Source: Pseudarthrobacter sp. IC2-21
Lineage (GTDB): Bacteria; Actinomycetota; Actinomycetes; Actinomycetales; Micrococcaceae
Reading direction: 5' to 3'
Length of the DNA: 64,000 nt
Assembly: GCF_034048115.1 (NCBI RefSeq)
Contig: NZ_CP139145.1
Location: forward strand, 1,674,001-1,738,000
Shown here: positions 28,882 through 38,416 of the stretch, in pieces
Numbering within the stretch: the stretch's first letter is position 1
How the letters are laid out: the number at the start of each line of letters is the position of its first letter
Translations under genes and position numbers: made by a program
The notes under the pieces: generated by a model
Told to the model about the DNA's origin: nothing
Seen by the model: only the letters and a program-made list of their open reading frames with translations
Databases searched by the model: none

Positions 28882-29238
28882 CTACACCCCGGCGGTTTCC
28901 TTGACGGCTGACGTGCGTGCCGTGTTGTCCGTGAGGTGACCGCGCTTCCCGGCCCAGCGCTCGAAGGCGATGGTAGCGAACGGGAAAACGGCTGAAACGC
29001 CTGCAAACAGCGCCACCGGGAACGGCCAGCGCTGGAGCCGCCACAACGTAAGGGCAGCGACCCCGTAGCCCACGAACAGTGCGCCGTGAATCGGTCCGGC
29101 GATTTCCACCCCCAGTTCGCTGGTTTTGGCGACCCATTTGAAGTACATGCCAATGAGCAGGGCAGCCCAGCTGAAGGCCTCAGCCACCGCCAGGATCCGG
29201 AAGGTCCGGATAACGACAGTCTTCAGCGGGATTTTCAT
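28882..29238 (-). CDS. DUF3817 membrane protein
   Basis: The 118-residue protein has three hydrophobic segments and the DUF3817 pattern: FRILAVAEAFSWAALLIGMYFKW, then GPIHGALFVGYGVAALTLWR, then a third segment ending IAFERW. The conserved His in the GPIHG segment and the Glu in AEAFSW are typical. The function is unknown. GGAGAA precedes the ATG. It converges on the RDD gene with a 20-bp gap. Confidence 0.88.
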   Translation of the reverse strand: MKIPLKTVVIRTFRILAVAEAFSWAALLIGMYFKWVAKTSELGVEIAGPIHGALFVGYGVAALTLWRLQRWPFPVALFAGVSAVFPFATIAFERWAGKRGHLTDNTARTSAVKETAGV

Positions 29239-29291
29239 GGGTTCTCCGATCTCAGGATGTGTTGGCGCGACGGTTGGCGCGCAAAAAAATG

Positions 29292-29328
29292 CCGCCCCGG
29301 TACCAGCCTGAGCCGGAACCGGGGCGGT
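29292..29328 (-). terminator. Intrinsic terminator after the DUF4191 gene
   Basis: CCGCCCCGGT (29292-29301) pairs with ACCGGGGCGG (29318-29327). On the minus strand the stem is followed by a run of seven T (A-run 29283-29289). It begins about 10 bp after the DUF4191 stop. Confidence 0.85.
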
Positions 29329-29337
29329 TCTAGGTTC

Positions 29338-30090
29338 TTAGCGTCCGCGGTTGGGGCGCGCCTTGTACGGGTCGATGCCCTTGGGGATGGGCAGACGGTT
29401 GCCCAGCGACGAGATGCGCTTGGACACCGCGTTCACCTCAAGCTTTGTCAGTTCGTTCTTCAGCTTGCCCATCTTCCTGGCCACCTGGCTGATGGGAACC
29501 TGGCCCTCGCCGCGGCCGCTCTCGATCACGTGAACGGTGACATTCGGGAGGATGCGCGCCAGGCGTTTGCGTTCCGCGTCGAGCAGCGGCTTGACACGGA
29601 CGGAGGGGCCTTCGCTGACCAGGACGACGCCGGGACGGCCGATCGCGCGGAAGACGGCGTCCTGGGTGCGCGGGTTGACCGCAACGGGCTGGTCTTCGGT
29701 GACCCAGCCACGCTTCAGCGTGCCCAGGGCAGCGCCGGACGCGCCGGGCTGGTTCTCGATCTGAGCGAACGCCGCGCGCTCGGCCCGTCGCGACAGGATC
29801 AAGGTCGCGCCGAGGAGCCCGAGCGGAATGCCGATCAGCAGGCCCGTGATCCAGTTCTCCAGCCAAAAGCCCACCAAAAGGCTAACGGCCACCACACCGA
29901 GGAACACCAGCAGCATCAGCCACGGAACCATGGGGTCGTGGCGGCGGGTCATGTTGAAGACTTCGCCGATCTGCTTCAGACGGCTGGGCTTCTTGACCTT
30001 CGCTTCTTTCGGCTTGCGCGAGAAGAGGCCACGCTTCGGGGCGCCGTCGGCCGCCGGGGCAGTGTTACTGGAATCAGGGGATTTCGCCAT
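29338..30090 (-). CDS. DUF4191 membrane protein
   Basis: A 250-residue protein typical of actinobacterial DUF4191. It has a basic N-terminus (KRGLFSRKPKEAKVKKPSRLKQIGEVFNMTRR), two adjacent membrane segments (about 54-75 and 80-98), and a soluble C-terminal part with RRAERAAFAQIENQPGASGAAL, GRPGVVLVSEGP and a terminal DPYKARPNRGR. It is usually encoded directly after lipA, as here (88 bp downstream). No biochemical role is established. A TAGAAT and a GAGG site lie before the ATG. Confidence 0.9.
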   Translation of the reverse strand: MAKSPDSSNTAPAADGAPKRGLFSRKPKEAKVKKPSRLKQIGEVFNMTRRHDPMVPWLMLLVFLGVVAVSLLVGFWLENWITGLLIGIPLGLLGATLILSRRAERAAFAQIENQPGASGAALGTLKRGWVTEDQPVAVNPRTQDAVFRAIGRPGVVLVSEGPSVRVKPLLDAERKRLARILPNVTVHVIESGRGEGQVPISQVARKMGKLKNELTKLEVNAVSKRISSLGNRLPIPKGIDPYKARPNRGR

Positions 30091-30117
30091 AGTGCCTCAA
30101 TTCTACGTGATTTATGC

Positions 30118-30159
30118 CTGAGGGCCGGACGCCGGAAGTTGTCCGGTGCCGGCCCTCAG
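30118..30159 (-). terminator. Stem-loop after lipA
   Basis: CTGAGGGCCGG (30118-30128) pairs perfectly with CCGGCCCTCAG (30149-30159), with a 20-base loop, 19 bp after the lipA stop. No T-run follows on either strand, so termination strength is uncertain. Confidence 0.5.
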
Positions 30160-30178
30160 GGCACAACAAACTTACTGT

Positions 30179-31186
30179 TCAGGATCGGGCGGCCAGCAGT
30201 GAGCTGGCTTCCTGGCGGGTGCTGCCGGAGGACTCGATGTGGGCGAGCTGGGCCGGGATTTCCCAGCCCTTCTTCCGCATCGCGGTGGCCCAGAGCCGGC
30301 CGGCACGGTAGGAGGAACGGACCAGCGGGCCACTCATGACCCCGAGGAAGCCGATCTCGTTCGCCTCGTCCTGCAGGTCCACGAACTCCTGCGGCTTGAC
30401 CCAGCGGTCCACCGGCAGGTGCCGCTCGGACGGGCGCAGGTACTGGGTGATGGTGATCAGGTCACAGCCGGCCTCGTGCAGGTCCCGCAGGGCTTCGGAG
30501 ATTTCCTCGCGGGTCTCGCCCATGCCCAGGATCAGGTTGGACTTGGTCACCATGCCCAGGGCCCGGCCCTGGCTGATGACATCCAGGGACCGCTCATACC
30601 GGAACGCCGGCCGGATCCGCTTGAAAATCCGCGGCACGGTCTCCACGTTGTGCGCGAACACCTCCGGCTTGGAATCGCAGATCGCCGCGATGTGCTCGGG
30701 CTTGCCGGAGAAGTCCGGGATCAGCAGCTCCACCCCGGTGCCCGGGTTCAGCTCATGGATCTTCCGGACCGTCTCGGCGTACAGCCACACGCCCTCGTCC
30801 GCGAGGTCATCCCGGGCCACCCCGGTGACCGTGGCGTAGCGCAGCTGCATCGCCTGCACCGAGCGGGCCACCTTGGTGGGTTCGAACATGTCCACCGGGG
30901 ACGGCTTGCCGGTATCGATCTGGCAGAAATCACAGCGCCGGGTGCATTCGGAGCCGCCGATCAGGAACGTGGCTTCCTTGTCTTCCCAGCACTCGAAAAT
31001 GTTCGGGCAGCCGGCCTCTTCACAGACCGTGTGCAGGCCTTCTTTTTTGACCAGGTTCTTGAGCTGGACATACTCCGGACCCATCTGGACCTTGGCCTTG
31101 ATCCACTCCGGCTTCCGCTCCACGGGTACAGCGGAGTTACGCTGCTCAACGCGCAGCAGCTTCCGGCCTTCTGGTGCCAATGTCAC
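30179..31186 (-). CDS. lipA: Lipoyl synthase LipA
   Basis: A radical SAM enzyme that inserts two sulfurs into octanoyl groups on lipoyl domains. The 335-residue protein has both iron-sulfur cluster motifs: the auxiliary cluster cysteines in [12 protein letters not shown] and the radical SAM motif [10 protein letters not shown]-terminal [14 protein letters not shown] contains the RSSY serine that ligates the auxiliary cluster. The start is GTG and overlaps the lipB stop by four bases, so lipB-lipA form an operon. Confidence 0.98.
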   Translation of the reverse strand: MTLAPEGRKLLRVEQRNSAVPVERKPEWIKAKVQMGPEYVQLKNLVKKEGLHTVCEEAGCPNIFECWEDKEATFLIGGSECTRRCDFCQIDTGKPSPVDMFEPTKVARSVQAMQLRYATVTGVARDDLADEGVWLYAETVRKIHELNPGTGVELLIPDFSGKPEHIAAICDSKPEVFAHNVETVPRIFKRIRPAFRYERSLDVISQGRALGMVTKSNLILGMGETREEISEALRDLHEAGCDLITITQYLRPSERHLPVDRWVKPQEFVDLQDEANEIGFLGVMSGPLVRSSYRAGRLWATAMRKKGWEIPAQLAHIESSGSTRQEASSLLAARS

Positions 31187-31851
31187 AGGAGCGCTCCTTC
31201 TGGGTTTGCGACGAGTGCGTCTTCATGTTTGCGGAACTCGGCCATAAACCGGTCCGCTATGTCACTCGGATTGATGGTCCGGCCGGCTTCGATGGACATC
31301 GTGGTGACACCGGCATCGGTGATGCCACAGGCAATGATCTGCTCGTAGGGCGCCAGATCGTTGTTGCAGTTGATGGCAACACCGTGCATGGTGACACCAT
31401 CCAGAACGCGGATGCCGATGGCGGCAATTTTCCGGTCCGGGCCTTTGTCGTCCGCGGTGATCCACACTCCGGCGCGGCCCTTGATCCGCTCTGCGTTGAT
31501 GCCGTAGTCAGCCATGACGGCGATCATGACTGCCTCAAGCCGCTCAACGTAGTCGCGGATGCCGGACCGGTTCTTCAGTTTGAGGATGGGGTAGGCGATC
31601 AGCTGGCCCGGGCCGTGCCAGGTGAGCTTGCCGCCGCGGTCCACAGGAATCACCGGCGTCCCGTCCAGCGGACGCTCGTGCTCTTCGGTGAGTTTGCCCG
31701 CGGTATAGACGGCCGCGTGTTCAAGGATGAGGACCGTGCTGGGTGCCTCCGCTGCAACAACTTTGGCGTGGATGTCGCGTTGCAGGTCCCAGCCCCGGGT
31801 GTATTCGACCAAGTCCGGGGCGAGACCCACCTGTGAAAACTCAAGAGTCAT
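31183..31851 (-). CDS. lipB: Octanoyltransferase LipB
   Basis: LipB moves octanoate from acyl carrier protein to a lysine of lipoyl domains, the first step of lipoate synthesis. The 222-residue protein has [11 protein letters not shown], the conserved [17 protein letters not shown], the lysine in KIAAIGIRV, and the catalytic cysteine in IIACGI. TAAGCT lies 7 nt before the ATG, suggesting a near-leaderless transcript. Targets such as SucB (two lipoyl domains) are encoded about 8 kb downstream on the same strand. Confidence 0.97.
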   Translation of the reverse strand: MTLEFSQVGLAPDLVEYTRGWDLQRDIHAKVVAAEAPSTVLILEHAAVYTAGKLTEEHERPLDGTPVIPVDRGGKLTWHGPGQLIAYPILKLKNRSGIRDYVERLEAVMIAVMADYGINAERIKGRAGVWITADDKGPDRKIAAIGIRVLDGVTMHGVAINCNNDLAPYEQIIACGITDAGVTTMSIEAGRTINPSDIADRFMAEFRKHEDALVANPEGALL

Positions 31852-31988
31852 GCCATCCAGCTTAGACCCCGGTCCCCAGGGGGTCCGGTATAAGTGGCGG
31901 ACCTCTCATGCGGCCCGGACACTACGCCGGCACCTGCTCCCTGTGGATAACTTCTGCGCGTATTCCGCGATTCCGCTAGACATGACTC

Positions 31989-33785
31989 ATGGATCATTTC
32001 AAAGCTCCGGAAGTTCCGGGTTTCCTGGTGGGACGCATGCTGGGCCGGGGCGGAAGCTCAACGGTGTGGCTGGTAACCGAGGAAAGGACCGGCCGGGAAT
32101 TCGCGCTGAAATGCCTTGGCCCGGAGGCCTGCGGGGGCGCCGGCGGCCCTGACGCCGCGGGGCTCGACGGTGCGGCCGGGGAGGACGGCATCCGCCGTGA
32201 GATTCGGATCCTCTCGGTGCTGGACCATCAGCATCTCATCAAGGCCCTCGACGTCCTCCGGCTGGCGCGGCAGCCCGGACCGGGAGCCGCCGAGGGAGCC
32301 GCCGGATCCGGGATGGGCCTGCTGCTGGACTATGCGCCCGGAGGTTCCCTGGCAGAACTTGTTGCCAGCCGCCGCAACCTCCCCATCGGGGAGACCGTCA
32401 CCGTGCTGACGCCCATCGCCCAGGTGCTTGGATACCTGCACGCCAGGGGGTTCACCCACGGTGACGTCTCGCCCGGCAACGTCCTGTTCACCGGGCACGG
32501 CAAACCGATGCTGTCCGACCTCGGCATCGCCCGCATGGTGGGAGATGCGTCGGCGGTGGCGGACCAGGGAACGGCGGGCTTTATGGACCCGGCACCGGTG
32601 GATGCGGTGCGGGCAGGGCTGCAGCCGGAGCGGGATGTTTTTTCGGTGGCAGCCCTGGGATGGTATTGCCTGACGGGTGAGCCGCCGCGGCGGAGTGCAG
32701 ACCGCCCGCCGCTGTCCCTCCTGCTCCCGGACGTGCCGGCCGAGCTGGCCGCTGCCCTGGAGGCCGGCCTGAATGAGGACCGGAGGCTGCGGCCTACCGC
32801 CGTTGAACTGGCGACGGCGATCTACCGCAGCGCGCCGCCCTTGCCGATTGACCTCGCATCCTCCGTCCATGCCACGGTCAGTCCGCAGTTGCTGACCCGG
32901 CGGCGTGTTCCCGAACGCCCGGACGGTGCTGTCCGGAACGGTCTGGGTGCATGGCGCAGAAAACTCGCGACGTCGCGCTGGTCCGGCTTCGTGGGGGTTC
33001 GCCAAGTGCTCCCTTTCCCGGTGGAGGAGGAAAGGCCTGGGCGTCCTGCTCAGCCTTTAGCCGCGGCGCTCACGGCGGGAGCAAACGTGACAACGGGAGA
33101 GATGCAGTCCACGCGACGCGGCAGGCGCGCCGAACAGCAGGAGGCCAATCGTCGCAGGCCGGCGCCCGGACGCGGGACCCTGGTACTGGCCGGGGGAACC
33201 GCTGCCATGATTGCGGCCGTCATCTGGATGGCCGGCGCCTTCGGGCCCGGCGGGCTGTTCACGGGAATGGAAGGATTCAGAGGGCCGGCCACGGGGAGCG
33301 GCTCCAGCCAGGAAGCGCTGAGTGGTGCCAATCCGGACACGTCCCCGAAGGAAACCGGCACCACCGGGATTCCGGCTGCCGTCGCGGCGCGGCTGGGCTC
33401 ACAGGATCCGGGCGAGGCTGTTCACGGGCTGGCTGCCGTCCGTTCGTTGGCGCTCAACTCGGGCCGGCTGGAGCTGCTGGACCTTGTTAATGCCCCGGGC
33501 TCCGCGGCCGCCGCCACCGACGCGCGGCTCAGGGATGCGCTCCAGGGATCCGGCCACATGCTGGCGGGCTTCACGAGCACACTCTCCGATGTCCACGTTC
33601 TGCCTGGCGGTTCGCCCGGCCAGGCCATCGTGGGGGTCACTTCCTCCACATCATCGTATGTGGAACAGGACAGCACCGGCACGGTGGTGGCCGCCGGCGC
33701 CGCCGGGACAGGACAGGCTCTTCGGCTCGTCCTGGTTCCCCTGGACGGGCAGTGGAGGATCAGCGACGTCCTGCCGGGTTCATGA
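31989..33785 (+). CDS. Serine/threonine protein kinase with transmembrane segment
   Basis: The 598-residue protein has an N-terminal kinase domain (about 10-280): glycine loop LGRGGSSTVWLV, the ATP lysine in EFALKCLG, a catalytic loop HGDVSPGNVLF where HRD is replaced by HGD, and SDLGIARM where DFG is replaced by DLG. The catalytic and metal aspartates are kept. A long Pro/Ala/Arg linker follows, then one membrane segment near 398-420 (TLVLAGGTAAMIAAVIWMAGA) and an extracytoplasmic region of about 175 residues with no family I recognise. It diverges from lipB. HGD-type loops occur in other actinobacterial kinases, so activity is plausible. Confidence 0.88.
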   Translation: MDHFKAPEVPGFLVGRMLGRGGSSTVWLVTEERTGREFALKCLGPEACGGAGGPDAAGLDGAAGEDGIRREIRILSVLDHQHLIKALDVLRLARQPGPGAAEGAAGSGMGLLLDYAPGGSLAELVASRRNLPIGETVTVLTPIAQVLGYLHARGFTHGDVSPGNVLFTGHGKPMLSDLGIARMVGDASAVADQGTAGFMDPAPVDAVRAGLQPERDVFSVAALGWYCLTGEPPRRSADRPPLSLLLPDVPAELAAALEAGLNEDRRLRPTAVELATAIYRSAPPLPIDLASSVHATVSPQLLTRRRVPERPDGAVRNGLGAWRRKLATSRWSGFVGVRQVLPFPVEEERPGRPAQPLAAALTAGANVTTGEMQSTRRGRRAEQQEANRRRPAPGRGTLVLAGGTAAMIAAVIWMAGAFGPGGLFTGMEGFRGPATGSGSSQEALSGANPDTSPKETGTTGIPAAVAARLGSQDPGEAVHGLAAVRSLALNSGRLELLDLVNAPGSAAAATDARLRDALQGSGHMLAGFTSTLSDVHVLPGGSPGQAIVGVTSSTSSYVEQDSTGTVVAAGAAGTGQALRLVLVPLDGQWRISDVLPGS

Positions 33786-33827
33786 CAACAACTGCATAAG
33801 CTTCGCGTCAGCGCCGGCTCCTGACGA

Positions 33828-34718
33828 TCAGCGCCCGGCGAGCCAGGCAGCGGCCTGGCCAAGCGACGGGTGCTGCCATTGGAAACCGGCTGCCTCGAGG
33901 ACGGCAGGCTCCATGCGCTGGCTGGGCAGTAAGAGTTCGTCGGCGAGCTTGCCCAGGACCAGGCGCAGTGCCGGGGCGGGCACCCGGAAGATGGCCGGCC
34001 TGTGAAAGGCCGAGGCCAGGACGGCGGTCAGGGTGTTCACGTCCGCCTGTTCGGGGGCGCACACGTTAACCGGGCCCCTGATGGCGGAGGAGGCAAGGAA
34101 AACGAAGGCCGCTGAAACGTCGGGCAGCGTGATCCACGGCCAGTACTGCCTGCCGTTGCCCAGCGGGCCGCCGACGCCGAGGCGGATGAGTGGAAGCAGC
34201 CGCCCCAGTGCGCCGCCGGACCGGTTGAGCACAATTCCCATCCGCGGTGTCACCACACGGACGGCGGGTGGTGCCTGGTGCGCGGCCGCCTCCCACTCGA
34301 GGCAGAGACGGGCCAGGATGGTGGAACCCGGTGAAGCGGTTTCCTGAAGCTGGGCCGGCCCGGAGTCGCCGTAGTACCCGGAAGCTGACTGGCTGATAAA
34401 CGTCCGGGGCGGGGCGTCCAGTTTGTCCATCGCCTGCGTCAGGGTTTGGGTGGCACTCAGGCGTGAGGTGAACAGTTCGGTAATCCGGTGTTTTGTCCAG
34501 GGCCTGTCGCCGATCCCTGCGCCCGACAGGTTGATCACAGCGTCAGCACCGTCCAGCGCCGAGGGGTCCAGGCGGTGCGCGGCCGGATCCCATTGAAATT
34601 CAGTGGGAGTGGAAGGCTTGCGGCGGACCAGGGTCACCACCTGATGGCCGGTACCACGAAGGGTGGCGGACAGATGTGTCCCGATCAGCCCGGAGGCTCC
34701 GCTAATGACGATGCGCAT
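33828..34718 (-). CDS. TIGR01777 family NAD(P)-binding epimerase-like protein
   Basis: The 296-residue protein starting MRIVISGASGLIGTHLSATL has the Rossmann GxxGxxG motif, DAVINLSGAGIGDRPWT, SQSASGYYGDSG (the extended SDR YxxxK-like region), and a C-terminal part with VPAPALRLVLGKLADELLLPSQRM, the DUF1731 domain that defines TIGR01777. The substrate is unknown; members have been discussed in cell division and sulfur or heme contexts without proof. The start is the internal ATG, since family proteins begin directly with the nucleotide-binding strand. Confidence 0.92.
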   Translation of the reverse strand: MRIVISGASGLIGTHLSATLRGTGHQVVTLVRRKPSTPTEFQWDPAAHRLDPSALDGADAVINLSGAGIGDRPWTKHRITELFTSRLSATQTLTQAMDKLDAPPRTFISQSASGYYGDSGPAQLQETASPGSTILARLCLEWEAAAHQAPPAVRVVTPRMGIVLNRSGGALGRLLPLIRLGVGGPLGNGRQYWPWITLPDVSAAFVFLASSAIRGPVNVCAPEQADVNTLTAVLASAFHRPAIFRVPAPALRLVLGKLADELLLPSQRMEPAVLEAAGFQWQHPSLGQAAAWLAGR

Positions 34719-34788
34719 GATCCATCTCACCACGCCCCAACCTTTGACGGAACCGGTGTACCTCCCGGGGGCGTCAGCACGGGTTGAC

Positions 34789-34801
34789 TATGATCGAACG
34801 A
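34789..34801 (+). promoter_or_regulatory. Leaderless -10 element of the tricorn protease gene
   Basis: TATGAT at 34789-34794 is followed by six bases and the ATG at 34801. It supports this start over the longer open frame that reads back into the divergent gene. Confidence 0.65.
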
Positions 34802-37800
34802 TGACTTCTTCGAGCTACTTCCGATTTCCGCACGTCCACGGCGATCTGGTCACCTTTGTGGCGGAGGACGACGTCTGGATTGCGCCGCTTAGCGGCGGCC
34901 GGGCGTGGCGTGTTTCGTCACTGCAGCTGCCTGCCCGCAACCCCCGCTTCACTCCCGACGGTAAGCGGCTGGTCTGGACCGTCATCCAGGGGACAGCGCC
35001 GGAAGTGGTTTCGGCCGAGGTCGACGGCGGTGGCTACCGTCAGCTGACGTATTTCGGCCACGGAACCACCAAGGTCAAGGGTTTCACCGCAGCCGGTGAC
35101 GTGGTGGTCACCAGCGCCTTCCGCCAGGCCGAGAGCCGGCACACCTACGCCTACAGCCTGCCGGTTGACGGCGGCTGGGCCGAAGAACTTCCCTTCGGCC
35201 CGGTGGAGTCCGTGGCCTTTGGCCCGGAAGTCGGAGACGAACGGCCCGTGGTCCTGGCCAGCGTGCTCTCCCGCGAGCCGGCCTGGTGGAAGCGGTACCG
35301 CGGCGGTACCGCAGGCAAGCTGTGGATCGACGCCGACGGTAACGGCGAGTTCGAACGGCTGGTTCCCGAACTGGACGGAAACCTCACCGATCCCCTGTGG
35401 GTGAAGGGAAGGATCGCGTTCCTCTCCGACCACGAAGGGTTTGGCAATCTGTATTCGGTCCTTCCCGGCGGCGGGGACCTGCGCCGTCACACGGACCACG
35501 AAGATTTCTACGTCCGGCACGCAGCCACCGACGGCGAACGGGTGGTCTTCGAATCGGCCGGCGAACTCTGGGTCCTCCATGATCTTTCCTCGGAGCCCGT
35601 GCGGCTGGACATCACGTTGGGCTCGGCGTCGCAGTCGCGGCGACCGTCCCTGCTGAAGGTCACCAAGCACCTGGGCGCGGTGGTCCCGGACGCCGGCGGT
35701 TCGGCCAGCGCCGTCGAAGCCCACGGCACCATCCACTGGCTCCGGCACAAGGACGGGCCCTCCCGCGTGGTCGAAGCCACCCCCGGCGTGCGTGCCCGGC
35801 TGCCCCGACCGCTCGACGGCGGCCGGCTCGCCTACATTGCCGACCACGATGGCGTGGAGGCCATCTACATCAAGGAAATCGCTGCCGACGTTGCCGCACC
35901 CCGGGCGGCCGTCGCTGCGCCGGACCAGGCCCGCGCGGTTCCCGCTGCCGCGGTGGCCGCCGGTGACGGGGCCGCGAAGGAGGAGCCGGCACTGCAGCTT
36001 CCCAGCCCGGTTCCCGCGGCCGGCGCCACCGCCGTGGTGACTGCCGACGTCGTGGTGGCCGATGATGCTGCGTCCGGCGCCGCGCCCGCTGCGGACGTGA
36101 AGACCGCCGACGCCGGGACCGCCTCCGGAGGTGCCGGACGTCAAACTCCTGCCGCTCCCGCGGGCGCGTCCCGCATCGCCTTTCCGAAGCCGTCGCGCGC
36201 CAGCGCCCTGGAAGCCAGCCCGGACGGCAAGTGGCTGGCCGTGGGCACCTCGTTCGGCGACGTGTACGTGGCCAACACCGCCACCGGCGAGTTGTCACTG
36301 GTCGCCAGCATCGGTGAAGGCACCATCGGTGAAATGGCATGGTCCCCGGACTCACGCTGGCTCGCCTGGTCCGAACCCGTCACCTCGTTCGGCTCCCGGA
36401 GCCGGTTGCGGCTGGCGAAGGTGGAACAGCCGGACCAGGAAATCGTTGAGGTTACCGACGGGCGCTTCTGCGATGTCTCGCCGAGTTTCACCCCCGACGG
36501 GAAATTCCTGGCGTTCCTGTCGAACCGCAGTTTTGACCCGGTCTACGACGGACACTCGTTTGATCTTTCCTTCCCCAGCCCCATCAAGCCCTACCTCGTG
36601 GCGCTGGCAGCGGCCACGCCGTCGCCCTTCGGCCCGTCCGTGGACCTGACGCCCTCAGCCGGCACGGACACGGAAGCCGACGAGGCGGCACCTGCTGAGG
36701 TGCGCGTGGACCCCGAGGGCCTCGCGCACCGGGTCATCGGCGTGCCCGTGACCCAGGGGAACTACACCGCCCTGGTAGCCACCGAGGGTGCACTGCTCTG
36801 GCTCGACTGGGCCCTGGCAGGCGTCACAGGCGATGGCAAGGCCAGCCAGGAAGACAAGGACGCCCGCCCCGGCCTGGTCCGGTTCGACCTCGCCCGGCGC
36901 AAGCCCGTCACCCTGGTCGATGCCGTGGACAGCTACCGGCTCTCCGGCGACGGCCTGAAGGTGGTGCTGATCAGCGACAAACAGGTCAGCGTTGTTCCTT
37001 CCACCGCAAAAGCGGACGAGGAGTCCGGCCAGCTGGTCAAGGTTGACCTCGGCAGGATCCGGGTGATGATGGACCCCGTCAGCGTCTGGGGCCAAGCCTT
37101 TGATGAGGCCTGGCGGCTGCAGCGCGATTTCTTCTGGGCGGAGGACATGGCCGGCCAGGACTGGGAATCGATCCACAAGCGGTACCGGCCCCTGGTGGAC
37201 CGGCTGGGATCACACGACGACCTGGTGGACCTGCTGTGGGAACTCCACGGCGAACTGGGCACGTCCCACGCCTACGTCCGGCCGGCGATGGTCACCGAGA
37301 ACGGCAGTAACGGTCAGGGCCGGCTGGGCGCCGACCTCGCCTTCACCCCCGCCGGCTGGGAGATCACCCGCATCCTCGCCGGCGAGTCATCCGATCCGCT
37401 GGCCACCTCGCCGCTGACCCGCCCGGGCGCTGCCGCCATGGCCGGGGACGTGCTCCTCGCCATTGACGGCGTGCCGCTGTCCGGGACGGTCACACCGGCC
37501 ATGCAGCTGGTTGGGGCCGCCGGGCGCGCCGTGGAACTGACACTGCTCAACGGTGCCGGCCATGGAGCCGAGGCAGGCACGCAGCGGCGCATCGCCGTCG
37601 TCCCGGTCAAGGATGAGGAGCGACTGCGCTACCAGGAGTGGGTGGCGGCAAACCGCAGGACCGTCCGCGAGGCTTCGGGCGGCCGCTACGGGTACCTCCA
37701 CATCCCGGACATGATGGCCAACGGCTGGGCCCAGCTGCACCGTGACCTGGACACCGAAACGGCTCTCGACGGGCTGATTGTGGACGTCCGGCGCAACCGC

Positions 37801-38316
37801 GGCGGGCATACCTCCCAGCTGGTGGCCGAGTTGATCGGCAGGAAGGTCACCGGCTGGAGCATGCCGCGCGGGGAACGCCCGCGCACTTACCCGCACCACG
37901 CCCCGCGCGGTCCGGTGATCATCCTCGCGGATGAGTTTGCCGGGTCCGACGGCGACATCATCACCCAGGTGTCCAAGCTGCGGGGCATCGGGCCTGTCAT
38001 CGGGACCCGGACCTGGGGCGGTGTGGTGGGAATCGACAACAGGTTCTCCCTGGCCGACGGCACCGGGGTCACCCAGCCGCGCTACGCCACCTGGTTCGGC
38101 GGCGGCGTCGGATGGTCCGTGGAAAACTACGGCGTGGATCCCGACATCGAAGTCACCTATCCGCCGCACGCCTACGCGGCCGGCAGGGACCCGCAGCTGG
38201 AGTACGGCATCGGCGCCCTGCGGGAAATGATCCAGGAACTGCCCACGGACCGGCCCCCGGCACGTGAAGGTTACCGCCGCCTGCGGCCGGCGCCGCTCCC
38301 GGGCCGCCGCAGCTGA
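34801..38316 (+). CDS. Tricorn protease homologue (S41 family)
   Basis: A 1171-residue protein. Residues about 1-360 form a first beta-propeller (YFRFPHVHGDLVTFVAEDDVW). Residues about 361-457 are an Ala/Pro/Val-rich insert of unusual composition. A second propeller follows (about 458-740), then the tricorn core (QRDFFWAEDMAGQDW), a PDZ domain (about 855-935), and the S41 catalytic domain. Catalytic His is His823 in HGELGTSHAYV and the nucleophile is Ser1049 in EFAGSDGDI, matching tricorn His746 and Ser965. Tricorn peptidases cut peptides released by larger proteases such as the proteasome. No signal peptide; cytoplasmic. Confidence 0.95.
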   Translation: MTSSSYFRFPHVHGDLVTFVAEDDVWIAPLSGGRAWRVSSLQLPARNPRFTPDGKRLVWTVIQGTAPEVVSAEVDGGGYRQLTYFGHGTTKVKGFTAAGDVVVTSAFRQAESRHTYAYSLPVDGGWAEELPFGPVESVAFGPEVGDERPVVLASVLSREPAWWKRYRGGTAGKLWIDADGNGEFERLVPELDGNLTDPLWVKGRIAFLSDHEGFGNLYSVLPGGGDLRRHTDHEDFYVRHAATDGERVVFESAGELWVLHDLSSEPVRLDITLGSASQSRRPSLLKVTKHLGAVVPDAGGSASAVEAHGTIHWLRHKDGPSRVVEATPGVRARLPRPLDGGRLAYIADHDGVEAIYIKEIAADVAAPRAAVAAPDQARAVPAAAVAAGDGAAKEEPALQLPSPVPAAGATAVVTADVVVADDAASGAAPAADVKTADAGTASGGAGRQTPAAPAGASRIAFPKPSRASALEASPDGKWLAVGTSFGDVYVANTATGELSLVASIGEGTIGEMAWSPDSRWLAWSEPVTSFGSRSRLRLAKVEQPDQEIVEVTDGRFCDVSPSFTPDGKFLAFLSNRSFDPVYDGHSFDLSFPSPIKPYLVALAAATPSPFGPSVDLTPSAGTDTEADEAAPAEVRVDPEGLAHRVIGVPVTQGNYTALVATEGALLWLDWALAGVTGDGKASQEDKDARPGLVRFDLARRKPVTLVDAVDSYRLSGDGLKVVLISDKQVSVVPSTAKADEESGQLVKVDLGRIRVMMDPVSVWGQAFDEAWRLQRDFFWAEDMAGQDWESIHKRYRPLVDRLGSHDDLVDLLWELHGELGTSHAYVRPAMVTENGSNGQGRLGADLAFTPAGWEITRILAGESSDPLATSPLTRPGAAAMAGDVLLAIDGVPLSGTVTPAMQLVGAAGRAVELTLLNGAGHGAEAGTQRRIAVVPVKDEERLRYQEWVAANRRTVREASGGRYGYLHIPDMMANGWAQLHRDLDTETALDGLIVDVRRNRGGHTSQLVAELIGRKVTGWSMPRGERPRTYPHHAPRGPVIILADEFAGSDGDIITQVSKLRGIGPVIGTRTWGGVVGIDNRFSLADGTGVTQPRYATWFGGGVGWSVENYGVDPDIEVTYPPHAYAAGRDPQLEYGIGALREMIQELPTDRPPAREGYRRLRPAPLPGRRS

Positions 38317-38338
38317 CAGCTGTCGCCCTCCAACACCG

Positions 38339-38380
38339 AAGGCCCTGCTCCCACCGGTAATCCGGCGGGAACAGGGCCTT
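38339..38380. terminator. Stem-loop between convergent tricorn and OsmC genes
   Basis: AAGGCCCTG (38339-38347) pairs with CAGGGCCTT (38372-38380), with further pairing inward through CTCCC/GGGA and CCGG. It lies 22 bp after the tricorn stop and 36 bp after the OsmC stop, so it probably serves both directions. Confidence 0.7.
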
Positions 38381-38416
38381 CCGTGTATGTCCGCGCGGCG
38401 TACACCGCAGGCGTGA

